Assembly (NCBI RefSeq): GCF_000986785.1 | Contig: NZ_LAYY01000002.1 | Span: forward strand, 124,001 to 188,000 | Source of the DNA: Mesobacillus campisalis | GTDB taxonomy: Bacteria > Bacillota > Bacilli > Bacillales > Cytobacillaceae | Length of the DNA stretch: 64,000 nucleotides | Direction: 5' to 3' | Part shown: positions 9,660 to 18,968 of the stretch, in pieces | How the letters are laid out: every line of letters starts with the position of its first letter | Position numbering within the stretch: the first letter of the stretch is position 1 | Notes under the pieces: generated by a model | What the model saw: the letters and a program-made list of their open reading frames with translations, nothing else | Told to the model about the DNA's origin: nothing | The model's database searches: none | Position numbers and translations under genes: made by a program

Positions 9660-11708
9660 TCAATCGAGCTTTTCACCCGACAGAGCACCGGCTGCAGCCA
9701 GATGCTCCCGTAAGCCAGCGTATTTTTCCGACTGCCAGAACGCCCTGGATTGGACCAGCAGGGCCGCATCGTTCCTCGCAGTCTCAAGCGCCCTGTAATC
9801 ATGCACCATATCGGCCACCTTAAATTCGGGAAGTCCGCTTTGCTTCCTTCCAAAGAAATCCCCCGGTCCCCGGAGTTCAAGGTCCTTTTCACTTAAAACA
9901 AAGCCATCATTCGTCTCTGTCATGATGGTCATCCGCTCCTTGCCGACCTCACTTTTAGGGTCGGCAAGCAAGATGCAATAACTCTGCTCGCTTCCCCGGC
10001 CAACCCTTCCGCGGAGCTGGTGAAGCTGCGACAGCCCAAACCTCTCCGCATCATAGATCAGCATGAAGGTCGCATTTGGCACATTGACGCCCACTTCCAC
10101 CACCGTGGTGGAAACCAGGACCTGGACTTCATTTGAACTGAACTCTTTCATGACTTCTTCCTTTTCAGCGGCACCTAGCCTGCCATGCATCAGCCCGATT
10201 TTGTAGCGGTTATGGAAATGCAGGCTAAGAATGTTGTGAACGTCAATGGCATTCTGAACATCCAATTTATCGGATTCCTCTATCAGCGGGCAGATAACGT
10301 ACGCTTGCCTTCCCTGCGACAACTCTTTATCCATTAATCCAAGCACTCTATCAAGCATTTCCGGCTTCGCCCAGTATGTTTCTATCGCTTTCCTCCCAGC
10401 CGGCATTTCATCAATGATGGAAACATCCATCTCACCAAATACCGTTATCGCCAACGTTCTGGGAATCGGCGTCGCAGTCATGAACAGGACGTCGGGGTTC
10501 TCCCCTTTTTCCCTGAGAATGCGCCGCTGTTCGACACCAAAACGATGCTGTTCATCTGTTATGACAAGACCAAGATTACGGAAGCTGACCTCATCCTGAA
10601 TCAGGGCATGTGTGCCAATCAGTACATTGATGGTTCCTTCCTGAAGCTTCGCGAGAATTTCCCGGCGGCGCTTCCCTTTGACCGAGCTGGTCAAAAGTTC
10701 GCAGGTTACTCCAAAAGGCGCAAGCAAGGCCGTAAGCGACTCAGCATGCTGTTCAGCAAGAATTTCCGTTGGCACCATCAATGCTCCCTGAAAACCTGCA
10801 GTAATGCTGGCAAACAGGCAGATGGCGGCTACCACCGTTTTCCCCGAACCCACATCTCCCTGAAGCAGGCGGTTCATGCGGTACAAAGATTTCATATCGG
10901 TTAAAATCTCGTTGACCACCCTCTTTTGGGCATTGGTCAGCGGAAACGGAAGGCTTTCAATAAACTCTTTTAGCCTCGAAAGATCATATGCTTGCGCATT
11001 CCCGGGAGTCTGCTCCCGCTCCAGCTTTCTGAGCGCCTGCATCTTCAGCTGGAAAAGCAGGAATTCTTCATACACAAACCTTCTCCGGGCTTGTTTTGCC
11101 TCTTCTGCCCCTGAAGGGAAATGCAGGGCTCTCAAGGCATCCCTTCGGCTCATCAGCTTATACTTCTGCAGCAATTCTGCAGGAATGATTTCCTCCACCT
11201 GGCTGCCGAATTGTGAAAAGGCGAGCTTGATCAGCCGCCTGATCGTCTTGACAGTCAATTTCCCTTTGACGGCATAGACGGGCTCCAATTCCTTATCCTT
11301 CGAATAGGCTCCGACACTCATTTCATTGGCTGTGATTGTCTGCCGGTGCTGGTCCCATTTGCCGGTAACGGTTATGGTTTCATTTACAGCAATCTTTTGC
11401 TTGAGATAGGGCTGATTAAAAAACACCACTTTTACCAGGTACCTGTCGACCAGAAGTCTTACAGTCAGGCGGGATTTTTTCCTCCCATGGTAAACAAGCG
11501 AAGGTTCTCCGTGAACCGTTCCTTCCACTGTCACTTTTTCCTCGTGCTTGACATCGGCCAAATCCCTTAACCGGTAATCCTCATACCTGTAAGGAAAGTG
11601 TTCCAGCAAGCCTTTTATCGTCTCTATATGCATATCTGCAAGGTTCTCGGCCATTTCGGCCCCTATGCCCTTTATGGCGGTAACAGATTGATTCAATAGT
11701 TCAGTCAC
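9660..11708 (-). CDS. recG: RecG, branched-DNA helicase
   Basis: ATP-dependent helicase that remodels stalled replication forks and Holliday junctions. An N-terminal wedge domain is followed by superfamily 2 motifs: Walker A GDVGSGKT near residue 300, [15 protein letters not shown], and C-terminal [11 protein letters not shown]. Start: GTG at 11708 gives 682 residues, equal to B. subtilis RecG, and keeps the conserved N-terminus ([15 protein letters not shown]). The frame is open a further 32 codons, but that extension overlaps the fakA terminator and is probably not translated. No well-spaced SD was found, so the start is not certain. Confidence 0.95.
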   Translation of the reverse strand: MTELLNQSVTAIKGIGAEMAENLADMHIETIKGLLEHFPYRYEDYRLRDLADVKHEEKVTVEGTVHGEPSLVYHGRKKSRLTVRLLVDRYLVKVVFFNQPYLKQKIAVNETITVTGKWDQHRQTITANEMSVGAYSKDKELEPVYAVKGKLTVKTIRRLIKLAFSQFGSQVEEIIPAELLQKYKLMSRRDALRALHFPSGAEEAKQARRRFVYEEFLLFQLKMQALRKLEREQTPGNAQAYDLSRLKEFIESLPFPLTNAQKRVVNEILTDMKSLYRMNRLLQGDVGSGKTVVAAICLFASITAGFQGALMVPTEILAEQHAESLTALLAPFGVTCELLTSSVKGKRRREILAKLQEGTINVLIGTHALIQDEVSFRNLGLVITDEQHRFGVEQRRILREKGENPDVLFMTATPIPRTLAITVFGEMDVSIIDEMPAGRKAIETYWAKPEMLDRVLGLMDKELSQGRQAYVICPLIEESDKLDVQNAIDVHNILSLHFHNRYKIGLMHGRLGAAEKEEVMKEFSSNEVQVLVSTTVVEVGVNVPNATFMLIYDAERFGLSQLHQLRGRVGRGSEQSYCILLADPKSEVGKERMTIMTETNDGFVLSEKDLELRGPGDFFGRKQSGLPEFKVADMVHDYRALETARNDAALLVQSRAFWQSEKYAGLREHLAAAGALSGEKLD

Positions 11709-11802
11709 GTTAAGTGCAGCATATCCTTTTTCCCCAGTTTCCTTCCGGAAGGCCTTGCTGCATTTCCTCCCCATTCTGTTTGTCCACGCCCGGCATTCTC
11801 CC

Positions 11803-11838
11803 AAAAAAGAAGGAATAGAAGCCTATGACCTCTATTCC
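11803..11838 (-). terminator. Terminator after fakA
   Basis: Minus-strand hairpin GGAATAGA/TCTATTCC (arms 11831-11838 and 11812-11819) with an 11-nt loop, followed by TTCTTTTTT (11803-11811). It lies 23 bp past the fakA stop and separates yloU-fakA from recG. Confidence 0.7.
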
Positions 11839-11860
11839 CCGGGCTTTACTATTATTTTAG

Positions 11861-13528
11861 TTACTCAATCGCAAAAATGAAAGCATAAAGCGGCTGGCCA
11901 CCATCGTGGATTTCCACTTCCAGGTCGCCGTACTCCTCTTCAAGGTAGGCAGCAAGGCCGTCAACATCTTCCTGGGTCGCATCCTCGCCCTTGAGAATGG
12001 TCAGGATTTCAGCATCCCCGTCCAGCATATTCTTCAGCAGGTCTTTGGCCGCCTTCACTTTGTCTTTGTCCTTAAGGATAATCTTTCCTTCCGCGATTCC
12101 CATAAAGTCCCCTTTTTCAATCTCCAGGCCCTCTATGCTCGTATCGCGGACAGCAAAAGTGAGCTGTCCAGTTTTTACATGGTTCATCGCTTCGGTCATG
12201 CCGTCTTTGTTCTCCTCCAGCCCGGCACCTGGATTGAAGGCGAGCAGGGCGGACATGCCCTGCGGCACGGTCTTGGAAGGAACAACGATTACATCCTCAT
12301 CCGCAAGTTCAGCCGCCTGTTCGGCAGCCATGATGATGTTTTTATTGTTCGGCAGAATAATGACTTTATGTGCATTTGTTTCTTTTATCGCTTTAACAAT
12401 GTCCTCTGTACTAGGATTCATTGTCTGGCCGCCTTCAATGACTACATTGGCGCCGATGCTCCTGAACAGGTCGGCAATTCCCGTCCCCATGGATACGGTG
12501 ACGACCCCATACTCCTTTTTGGCAGCAGGCGGTTTGCTTTCCGCCCCTCCCGACTGTGCAGGCTGTCCAACAATATCGGTATGCTGCTGGCGCATGTTTT
12601 CAATTTTCATCGAAATGAGGCTGCCGTACGACTGTCCATATGTAAGGACTTCACCAGGCTGTTCGGAATGGATGTGTACCTTGACAAGCTGGTCATCGGA
12701 AATAACCAAAAGTGAATCTCCGTAATGGCTTAGATCTTGACGGAACTGCTGCTCGGTAAATGCCCTTTTCCCTTCAAGCTTTACCATAAATTCGGTGCAA
12801 TAGCCGAATTCGATGTCTTCCGTGTTGATATGGCCCTGAACACTCTTGTGGTGTTCGGCACTGACTAAATCATTCATGGATACTAAGGAAGAAGGAGCTT
12901 CCGGAAGTTCCTCCCCTTTAAGTACAGCAAGGAATCCTTCATATACAAGGACGAGTCCCTGTCCGCCGCTGTCCACCACTCCAACTTCCTTCAGGACCGG
13001 GAGCAGGTCAGGAGTCCGGTTCAAAGAGGCTTTTGCCTCAATCACGATTTCCTCCATCAGGGCTGCGATATCTGTCTGGTTCTTGGCTGACTGGACTCCT
13101 TTTTTTGCGGAATCCTTGGCCACAGTCAGGATCGTTCCCTCAACAGGCTTCATAACGGCTTTATAGGCTGTTGTGACACCAGCTTCAAGCGCTTGCGCAA
13201 ACTCATGGGCGTTAATGGCATCTTTCTGCTCAATCGCCTTTGAGAAACCCCGGAACAGCTGGGAAAGAATCACACCCGAGTTTCCGCGTGCACCCATTAG
13301 AAGACCTTTTGAAAGCGCAATACCGACTTTGCCGATATGTTCCTGGACATTATTTTTTACTTCCTTGGCACCGGAAGTCATTGATAAATTCATGTTTGTT
13401 CCAGTGTCGCCATCAGGAACAGGGAAGACGTTCAACGCATCCACCATTTTGGCGTTGGCTGAAAGGTGGCTGGCACCCTGTATCACCATCTCCGCGAAAC
13501 GCTTTCCGTCTAGAACTGTAATTGACAC
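11861..13528 (-). CDS. fakA: FakA (YloV), fatty acid kinase catalytic subunit
   Basis: ATP-binding kinase subunit that phosphorylates exogenous fatty acids held by a FakB partner. 555 residues. The N-terminal DhaL-type nucleotide domain has NVFPVPDGDTGTNM near residue 30 and GARGNSGVILSQ near residue 80. A middle domain and a C-terminal DegV-like region follow. Start is GTG at 13528 with SD GAGGAGG. It forms an operon with yloU and is followed by a terminator. No FakB gene is in the window. B. subtilis has sdaAB and sdaAA between this gene and recG; they are absent here. Confidence 0.95.
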   Translation of the reverse strand: MSITVLDGKRFAEMVIQGASHLSANAKMVDALNVFPVPDGDTGTNMNLSMTSGAKEVKNNVQEHIGKVGIALSKGLLMGARGNSGVILSQLFRGFSKAIEQKDAINAHEFAQALEAGVTTAYKAVMKPVEGTILTVAKDSAKKGVQSAKNQTDIAALMEEIVIEAKASLNRTPDLLPVLKEVGVVDSGGQGLVLVYEGFLAVLKGEELPEAPSSLVSMNDLVSAEHHKSVQGHINTEDIEFGYCTEFMVKLEGKRAFTEQQFRQDLSHYGDSLLVISDDQLVKVHIHSEQPGEVLTYGQSYGSLISMKIENMRQQHTDIVGQPAQSGGAESKPPAAKKEYGVVTVSMGTGIADLFRSIGANVVIEGGQTMNPSTEDIVKAIKETNAHKVIILPNNKNIIMAAEQAAELADEDVIVVPSKTVPQGMSALLAFNPGAGLEENKDGMTEAMNHVKTGQLTFAVRDTSIEGLEIEKGDFMGIAEGKIILKDKDKVKAAKDLLKNMLDGDAEILTILKGEDATQEDVDGLAAYLEEEYGDLEVEIHDGGQPLYAFIFAIE

Positions 13529-13544
13529 AAATCTTTCCTCCTCA

Positions 13545-13907
13545 CTACGGGTTCGTTACACGAACTCCCTGAACGTAAATATTGACCGAATCAACCGCCA
13601 GGCCAACCGTTTTATCAAGAGTGTATTTCACTTTTGACTGGACCATGTGGGCTACCTCGGAAATTTTCGTTCCATAACTTACAATGATATACATATCAAT
13701 ATGTACTTCTTCATTTTCCTGGCGAACGACAACACCGCGTGTAAAATTTTCCTTGCGGAGTATTTCGGCAATTCCGTCTTTCAGCTGCTGCCTTGAAGCC
13801 ATTCCGACAATACCGTAGCAATCGACAGCGGCACCGCCTGCAATGGTAGCAATGACATCATTTGATATATCGATTTGACCGTACTTTGTTTTTAGCTCGA
13901 TGGACAT
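13545..13907 (-). CDS. yloU: YloU, Asp23/Gls24 family envelope-stress protein
   Basis: About 120 residues of the Asp23/Gls24 (DUF322) family, small proteins tied to membrane or cell-wall stress and often next to fakA. It begins MSIELKTKYGQIDISNDVI and ends with a typical VYVQGVRV-like segment (NIYVQGVRVTNP). Start: ATG at 13907 with GAGGGGG 9 nt upstream. The open frame continues 15 codons further, but that stretch overlaps the promoter. It lies 16 bp ahead of fakA; the exact role is unknown. Confidence 0.92.
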   Translation of the reverse strand: MSIELKTKYGQIDISNDVIATIAGGAAVDCYGIVGMASRQQLKDGIAEILRKENFTRGVVVRQENEEVHIDMYIIVSYGTKISEVAHMVQSKVKYTLDKTVGLAVDSVNIYVQGVRVTNP

Positions 13908-13955
13908 TTGGTCGTTCCCCCTCTTGGAAAAATTGCATATGACTAAAGCCATTTT

Positions 13956-13984
13956 ACTATAAGCTTGCCCAATTTAAAAGTCAT
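13956..13984 (-). promoter_or_regulatory. Putative sigma-A promoter for yloU-fakA
   Basis: On the minus strand, -35 ATGACT (13979-13984), 17-bp spacer and -10 TATAGT (13956-13961), about 50 bp upstream of the yloU start. A separate TTGACA lies further upstream without a good -10 box at the right spacing. Confidence 0.5.
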
Positions 13985-14207
13985 TCTGGCCCATCTTATT
14001 ATTGAGCAAGAATCCCTGCTATCTGTCAAGGTTTTTTTCTTTAAACCTTTTTTGGTAGCTATTGCATTCACAAAGGTTGTGTGATAAATTATTAAAGTAT
14101 GTTTGACTGTCAGAAAGGTAACATTGTTCATTCGGCTGTTCTGACGATAATGCACTTAATGCATGCGAAAATAGTATTAGCATTTGTAAGTTGGGAGGGA
14201 AATATAC
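13985..14207. other. Divergent intergenic region between yloU and rpmB
   Basis: A+T-rich DNA holding the control regions of two divergent units. A plus-strand SD GGGAGGG lies 8-14 nt before rpmB. Plus-strand TTGACT near 14103 and TTGCAT near 14062 are possible -35 boxes for rpmB, but no -10 match is convincing. The short minus-strand frames here have no recognisable product. Confidence 0.4.
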
Positions 14208-14396
14208 ATGCCACGTAAATGTGTTGTTACAGGTAAAGGTACTCGCTCCGGGAACCACCGCTCTCACGCGATGAACGCCAACAAGCGTACTTGGGGTGCC
14301 AACCTTCAGAAGGTTCGTATTCTTGTTGACGGAAAGCCAAAGCGTGTTTGGGTTTCTGCACGAGCTCTTAAATCAGGTAAAGTCGAGAGAGTCTAA
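14208..14396 (+). CDS. rpmB: 50S ribosomal protein L28
   Basis: 62-residue L28 of the large ribosomal subunit: [20 protein letters not shown], then a basic core ending [17 protein letters not shown] is well placed. The zinc-type paired cysteines are absent (a single Cys in KCVVTG), so this is the non-zinc form. It is one of only two plus-strand genes in the window and is flanked by divergent yloU and convergent spoVM. A strong terminator follows. Confidence 0.98.
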   Translation: MPRKCVVTGKGTRSGNHRSHAMNANKRTWGANLQKVRILVDGKPKRVWVSARALKSGKVERV

Positions 14397-14408
14397 TTGG
14401 CTCTATGC

Positions 14409-14439
14409 AAAAAAGCATCCGGATCCCGGATGCTTTTTT
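14409..14439 (+). terminator. rpmB terminator
   Basis: GCATCCGG (14415-14422), loop ATC, CCGGATGC (14426-14433), then six T residues. Six A residues precede the stem, so it could also act on the minus strand. Confidence 0.9.
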
Positions 14440-14467
14440 AATTGCTCCCCCTTTATTAACACCAAAC

Positions 14468-14490
14468 AAAAACACCCGCCGCAACGGGTG
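14468..14490 (-). terminator. spoVM terminator
   Basis: Minus-strand stem CACCCG/CGGGTG (arms 14485-14490 and 14473-14478), 6-nt loop, then TTTTTGTTT, 27 bp past the spoVM stop. Confidence 0.75.
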
Positions 14491-14516
14491 CAAACAAATA
14501 CCCTGCCTGTAATCTA

Positions 14517-14597
14517 TCAGCCTTTTTTAAATGCACCCAGCATTGCCCGGACGAGGCCGCCCAAGACTTTGGGCAGTTTGATTGTATAAAATTTCAT
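14517..14597 (-). CDS. spoVM: SpoVM, spore coat-anchoring amphipathic peptide
   Basis: A 26-codon gene encoding MKFYTIKLPKVLGGLVRAML followed by GAFKKG. This is nearly identical to B. subtilis SpoVM, the curved amphipathic helix that recognises the convex forespore membrane and anchors SpoIVA and the coat basement layer. The key Pro9 and the helix are retained. The SD GAGGAGGGA lies 4-12 nt before the ATG. Its position between thiN and rpmB matches B. subtilis. Transcription would be expected from a sigma-E promoter; a weak candidate lies 55-80 bp upstream (TATACATG at 14651-14658, minus strand). It is easily missed by gene callers because of its length. Confidence 0.96.
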   Translation of the reverse strand: MKFYTIKLPKVLGGLVRAMLGAFKKG

Positions 14598-14690
14598 ATT
14601 GTCCCTCCTCACTATCCTCGAAACCAAACTGTCGGAGACTCCACCCTTTACATGTATATTCGGAAATAAAAAATAATTGCCGAAGACTTT

Positions 14691-15338
14691 TCAATCTCTG
14701 CTGCTTACCACCAATAATATGCCTTCCGAGAAAGAAAAAGTACCATGTTCCCCGACCAGTTCATTACTAATACATAATGTCGATCCGAGCGAAATATTCC
14801 TGTCCGACAGCGGGTATTTAAATCCATCCAGCGTCAGCCCTTCCACTGAAGGGCTAATTGGGATAAAAGATATGTAAGTTCTGTCCGGCCTCCTGCTGAT
14901 GGAATAGCTCCCTGGACCCTTGGCAAACAGGTGATTCTGTTCGTCAATGATTTCAACATGCGTTTCGAGATTTTCAAGCACCGGCTTCAGCAAAATCTGG
15001 ACATTTCCAAAAAAATGGTCAAGGCGGCCGCCAGTTGCCCCGAACAGGTTGACTTGCTGCGGCTTTTGCAAAAGAGCCCAATTTAAAGCAAGTTCCATAT
15101 CGGTCTCGTCTTTTTCAGGCTTAACCTTAATCAGGTTGCCAACCTCCCTCTCAATCTTGTCCCATTCATCATCTGAAACCGAATCAAAATCCCCAAACGC
15201 ATAATGTGGCTGTATCCCGGCATTGAGCAAGGTAAAAACTCCCCTGTCCACCCCGAGCCACTTACACCCTGTGGAATCATATTGTTTCAGATCGGGAAGC
15301 AGGCTCTGGGGGCCTCCCCCCAGGATATTGATCATCAT
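14691..15338 (-). CDS. thiN: ThiN, thiamine pyrophosphokinase
   Basis: Converts thiamine to thiamine pyrophosphate with ATP. 215 residues. The N-terminal catalytic domain has ILGGGPQ, GVDRGVFTLLNAGI, GDFDSV, and DETDMELAL, the Asp-rich motifs of the family. GATGGRLDHFFGN follows near residue 108. A C-terminal beta-rich thiamine-binding domain completes it. Two adjacent ATG codons can serve as start (15338 or 15335). A terminator lies between rpe and this gene, so expression may be partly separate from the upstream operon. No TPP riboswitch was recognised. Confidence 0.95.
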   Translation of the reverse strand: MMINILGGGPQSLLPDLKQYDSTGCKWLGVDRGVFTLLNAGIQPHYAFGDFDSVSDDEWDKIEREVGNLIKVKPEKDETDMELALNWALLQKPQQVNLFGATGGRLDHFFGNVQILLKPVLENLETHVEIIDEQNHLFAKGPGSYSISRRPDRTYISFIPISPSVEGLTLDGFKYPLSDRNISLGSTLCISNELVGEHGTFSFSEGILLVVSSRD

Positions 15339-15370
15339 TCATCCCCACATCCTTCTATCTTTAAAAATGG

Positions 15371-15395
15371 AAAAAAGCCAGCTTCCAGGCTGGCT
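15371..15395 (-). terminator. Terminator between rpe and thiN
   Basis: Minus-strand stem AGCCAGC/GCTGGCT (arms 15389-15395 and 15376-15382) with 6-nt loop, extended by A-T pairs, then a U-run (15371-15375), 7 bp past the rpe stop. It should reduce read-through into thiN. Confidence 0.8.
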
Positions 15396-15401
15396 TTTCG
15401 T

Positions 15402-16046
15402 CTATCCTCTTAAGGCGGCTATAGCCTGGGCCCGGTCTTCGGCATTGTATACTGCCGATCCAGCGACAAGGACAGTTGCTCCTGCCTCAATGCATTGTTT
15501 GGCTGTCTCCCCATTCACACCGCCGTCAATTTCGATCTCCAGGCCAGGATTCCGCGAAGCAGCCATATCCTTGACCTGACGGATTTTCGGCAACACGGAC
15601 GGGATAAATTTCTGACCGCCAAAGCCCGGATTGACCGACATCAGCAAGACCATACTCACGTCTTCGATCACATGCTGAATACTTTCTACTGGCGTTGCGG
15701 GATTAAGGACAACACCGGCTTTCACCCCAAATGATTTGATATGCTGAAGTGTACGGTGCAAATGCCGGCAAGCCTCTACATGCACTGTAATATAATCCGC
15801 TCCCGCCTTGGCAAACGCTTCAATATATTGATCCGGATTTTCAATCATTAAATGGACATCCAGGGGCAGCTTGGTTACAGGGCGGATCGCATCTACGATC
15901 AAAGGTCCAATCGTAATGTTGGGAACAAAATGCCCATCCATGACATCAACATGGATATAATCTGCTCCTCCTTGTTCGACATCCCGGATTTCCTCTCCTA
16001 ATCTTGCGAAATCTGCTGATAAAATAGATGGTGCGATTTTCACCAT
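15402..16046 (-). CDS. rpe: Ribulose-phosphate 3-epimerase
   Basis: Interconverts ribulose 5-phosphate and xylulose 5-phosphate in the pentose phosphate pathway. 214 residues, TIM barrel. Motifs: [10 protein letters not shown] at the start, [10 protein letters not shown] with a metal-binding His, [17 protein letters not shown], and EIDGGVN with the catalytic Asp. SD GAGGT lies 7 nt before ATG 16046. The gene starts 2 bp after the rsgA stop, so it is probably translationally linked to rsgA. Confidence 0.97.
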   Translation of the reverse strand: MVKIAPSILSADFARLGEEIRDVEQGGADYIHVDVMDGHFVPNITIGPLIVDAIRPVTKLPLDVHLMIENPDQYIEAFAKAGADYITVHVEACRHLHRTLQHIKSFGVKAGVVLNPATPVESIQHVIEDVSMVLLMSVNPGFGGQKFIPSVLPKIRQVKDMAASRNPGLEIEIDGGVNGETAKQCIEAGATVLVAGSAVYNAEDRAQAIAALRG

Positions 16047-16048
16047 TT

Positions 16049-16930
16049 CTAATACCTCGGCTTTCTATCTTTTATTTCCTGCAAAAAATCCTTATAGTGT
16101 TCATAACGGTACTCCGGGATTCCACCGGCCTCAACAGCGGCTTTAACCGCGCATTTCGGTTCCGATACGTGGAGACAGCCGCGGAATTTGCATTCTTCAC
16201 TAATCTGTTCGATGTCCGGAAAGCAGAAATTGAGTTCAGTAGGCTCAATCTCGGTAAATTCCAGCGAACTGAATCCTGGGGTATCCGCAACAAGGCCGCT
16301 GTCGCCAATTTTGATCAACTCGACATGCCTGGTTGTATGGCGCCCCCGGCCAAGATGATGGGAAATCCCGCTCGTCTTAAGCTCAAGCTCTGGCCTGAGC
16401 GCGTTTAAAAGGGACGATTTCCCTACTCCCGACTGGCCCGCAAACACCGATATTTTCCCTTCAAGGTATGGATAAAGGTCCTCTAGGCCTTCCAGAGTTT
16501 CCGAAGAGGCAAGAATGACCTCATATCCGGCATTCCGGTAATCGGCTGCATACTGCTCAAGCTTCCCAATCCCACCATCCAGCAGGTCAACCTTTGTGAT
16601 GCAAATCAGCGGTCGTATGTGATTGTATTCAACAAGCACAAGGAAGCGGTCCAGCAAAGCGGTGCTAAAGTCGGGCTCGACCGCTGAAAATACGAGAATA
16701 GCCTGATCGACATTGGCAATCGGCGGCCGGACAAGCTCATTCTTCCGCTCTTTTACTTCCATGATATATCCATCTGTTTCGTTTTCAGCCTGATAGCTGA
16801 CTTCATCGCCGACAAGCGGTGTGACTTTATTCTTTCTGAAAACGCCCCGGCCGCGGCACTGGATGATGCCCTCTTTTCCAAGAACGTAATAAAAGCCGCT
16901 TAAGGCTTTGATGATTTTGCCCTCCGGCAT
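16049..16930 (-). CDS. rsgA: RsgA (YloQ/CpgA), 30S ribosome assembly GTPase
   Basis: Circularly permuted GTPase that checks late 30S subunit maturation. 293 residues. An N-terminal OB fold is followed by G4 TKVD, G1 GQSGVGKSS and G3 DTPGF in permuted order. The C-terminal zinc finger is C-x5-C-x-H-x5-C ([14 protein letters not shown]). In B. subtilis the protein is a PrkC substrate; prkC lies immediately upstream here, with a 45-bp gap. Confidence 0.96.
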   Translation of the reverse strand: MPEGKIIKALSGFYYVLGKEGIIQCRGRGVFRKNKVTPLVGDEVSYQAENETDGYIMEVKERKNELVRPPIANVDQAILVFSAVEPDFSTALLDRFLVLVEYNHIRPLICITKVDLLDGGIGKLEQYAADYRNAGYEVILASSETLEGLEDLYPYLEGKISVFAGQSGVGKSSLLNALRPELELKTSGISHHLGRGRHTTRHVELIKIGDSGLVADTPGFSSLEFTEIEPTELNFCFPDIEQISEECKFRGCLHVSEPKCAVKAAVEAGGIPEYRYEHYKDFLQEIKDRKPRY

Positions 16931-16975
16931 AGCATCCCTCCTGATTTTTCGAATAGCGCAAGCGCTGTTTCGTTG

Positions 16976-18964
16976 TTAATCTTCCGGATATTCAACAATC
17001 CCTTGGCTGATTACCATATTATTCCCAAAAACTTTATAACCGCCTGTGGTGTCATGAGCTATGGTAAATTCCAATTTTTTCGTAATCGTTTCGGTAATGG
17101 TGAAGGTTTCTGCCGGCGTTGTCATGCTGCGGTTCATATCCTGAATATAGATGACAACCTCCATTTCTTCCCCTTCAAGGCTTTCGTCATAGTCTATCGT
17201 GATTTCTTCGGTGACTTCTTTCGGCGGAATTTCCTCCACTCCTTTTGAAATCACGACAGATACTTTTCCGCCCTCTTTCAGTTCCGTTCCCGGCTGAGGG
17301 TTCTGTGAAACCACCAGGCCTTTTTCAACTTCCTCATTGTATTCTTCTGTAATATCGATCGACAGTCCGGTGGTATCCGCATAATCGCTTACGCTTTTCG
17401 CCGTATGTCCAGTCAAATCAATCAGCCTTACTAGTTGCGGTCCCTTGCTGATCGTAAATTCAATGACCGTTTCACTGGGGATGACTTCGTCGCCTTCCGC
17501 ATGATTTTGGTCCAGTATGGTTCCCGGCTCACTATCATCATGCTGCTCGGTTGTCTTTATGTCCCTAAAATCCATTTCTTCCAGGATGGGGGCAACATCT
17601 TCATACATACGGCCGCGGTAGTCGGAAAGTTCAAAACGTTCTTTGCCTGTACTTATGTAAAGGTCGATCACGGTGCCTTCCTTCACTACTTTTCCAGATC
17701 CCGGATTGGTTCTGATAATAGAACCTTCCTCAATATTATCATCGCTCAATTCTTTTTTATCCCCGATAATGAAACCGGCGGCAATCAGATCAGAAACACC
17801 TTCCTCCAAATCCAGGCCGGCCACTTGCGGGACCGTTTTTTCCTTTGGCCCAAACAGGTCGGGGCCCATTAAAACAAGTAAAGAAATGCCAAGTACAAGC
17901 AGTGCGAAAATGGTCGTTAAAATTAAGGGCCATTTCCGTTTCTTTTTCTTATCCTCAATCTTTGCCTTTTTCGATTTCTTTTTGTTTTCCTTCGGCTCTT
18001 TTGGGCCTTGGTTTTCTTCCTTCATTTCCCCCATGACCACCGTTTCATCAAGGTTGCGAAATGGACGGTCGGGGGTAATGACCGGTATGGCCTTGGTTGC
18101 TTCATCATCCTCTGGTATGGAAAACTTGCTTTCGTTTAACCGCTCAGGATCAAGGGCCGTCCGTAAATCCTCTTCCATTTTATCGACATTATCATAGCGA
18201 TGGAACGGATCTTTTGCCGTTGCTTTCAAGACAATATTTTCAACACTTTGCGGAATTTGGGGATTCCACCTTTTCAAGGACGGAGTTTCGGATTGCAAAT
18301 GCTTTAAGGCAATCGAAACTGCAGACTCACCCGAAAAAGGAAGCCTGCCAGTGAGCAGTTCAAACATGACGATGCCAAGTGAATAGATGTCCGATTTATT
18401 ATTGGCCATGCCTCCCCGCGCCTGTTCGGGGGATAAATAATGGACCGAACCTAGCACCGAATTTGTTTGGGTTATACTCGTCGCACTTAGTGCCATGGCA
18501 ATTCCGAAATCGGTGACTTTAACATTCCCGTTTGCATCGATAAGGATATTGTGCGGCTTGATGTCGCGATGAATGATACGGTTGTGGTGGGCATCGGAAA
18601 TTGCCGAGGTAAGCTGTTTCATGATATTGAGCGTCTTTTCCACAGGAACGGGAGCATGTGTCTGTATGTATTGCTTTAACGTTTGCCCGGGAACGTACTC
18701 CATAACAATATAGTATAAACCGTCATCTTCTCCGACATCATATATACTGACGATATTTGGATGGGTCAGGCTGGTCGCTGACTGCGCCTCCCGATGAAAC
18801 CTGCGGATAAACTCATCATCATTGGCAAAATCCAGTCTGAGCATTTTGACAGCAACATCCCTGTCAAGAATCATGTCATGGGCAAGATAGACATTTGCCA
18901 TGCCTCCGCCGCCGACCATGTCAAGAACCTTGTATCGACCGCTAATTCTTTTCCCAATCATCAT
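16976..18964 (-). CDS. prkC: PrkC, PASTA-domain Ser/Thr protein kinase
   Basis: Membrane kinase that senses muropeptides and regulates germination, cell wall and translation factors. 662 residues. The Hanks-type kinase domain (about 1-270) has GGGGMANV, catalytic Lys40, HRDIKPHN with Asp134, and DFG at 152-154. The activation loop is rich in Thr and Ser. A basic juxtamembrane stretch precedes a transmembrane helix at about 345-367. Three extracellular PASTA repeats follow (about 375-575), then a C-terminal Ig-like tail. Same arrangement and near-equal length to B. subtilis PrkC. It lies 4 bp downstream of prpC, which encodes the opposing phosphatase. Confidence 0.97.
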   Translation of the reverse strand: MMIGKRISGRYKVLDMVGGGGMANVYLAHDMILDRDVAVKMLRLDFANDDEFIRRFHREAQSATSLTHPNIVSIYDVGEDDGLYYIVMEYVPGQTLKQYIQTHAPVPVEKTLNIMKQLTSAISDAHHNRIIHRDIKPHNILIDANGNVKVTDFGIAMALSATSITQTNSVLGSVHYLSPEQARGGMANNKSDIYSLGIVMFELLTGRLPFSGESAVSIALKHLQSETPSLKRWNPQIPQSVENIVLKATAKDPFHRYDNVDKMEEDLRTALDPERLNESKFSIPEDDEATKAIPVITPDRPFRNLDETVVMGEMKEENQGPKEPKENKKKSKKAKIEDKKKKRKWPLILTTIFALLVLGISLLVLMGPDLFGPKEKTVPQVAGLDLEEGVSDLIAAGFIIGDKKELSDDNIEEGSIIRTNPGSGKVVKEGTVIDLYISTGKERFELSDYRGRMYEDVAPILEEMDFRDIKTTEQHDDSEPGTILDQNHAEGDEVIPSETVIEFTISKGPQLVRLIDLTGHTAKSVSDYADTTGLSIDITEEYNEEVEKGLVVSQNPQPGTELKEGGKVSVVISKGVEEIPPKEVTEEITIDYDESLEGEEMEVVIYIQDMNRSMTTPAETFTITETITKKLEFTIAHDTTGGYKVFGNNMVISQGIVEYPED

Positions 18965-18968
18965 GTCT

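Noticed and set aside
9530-9892. N-terminal extension of FapR to 310 residues
   Set aside because: The extra part lies over the end of recG and the fapR promoter and operator, and has no resemblance to the family.
11906-12715. Plus-strand ORF of 269 codons opposite fakA
   Set aside because: It is the antisense shadow of a strongly conserved gene; it has no SD or domain, and its composition is that of a complementary frame.
13943-14267. Short minus-strand ORFs of 70 and 82 codons between yloU and rpmB
   Set aside because: They overlap the promoter region and the start of rpmB, lack SD sequences and do not resemble known proteins.
15339-15401. TPP riboswitch ahead of thiN
   Set aside because: Only a simple terminator hairpin is present in 63 bp, too short for the THI-box fold, and no CUGAGA motif was seen.
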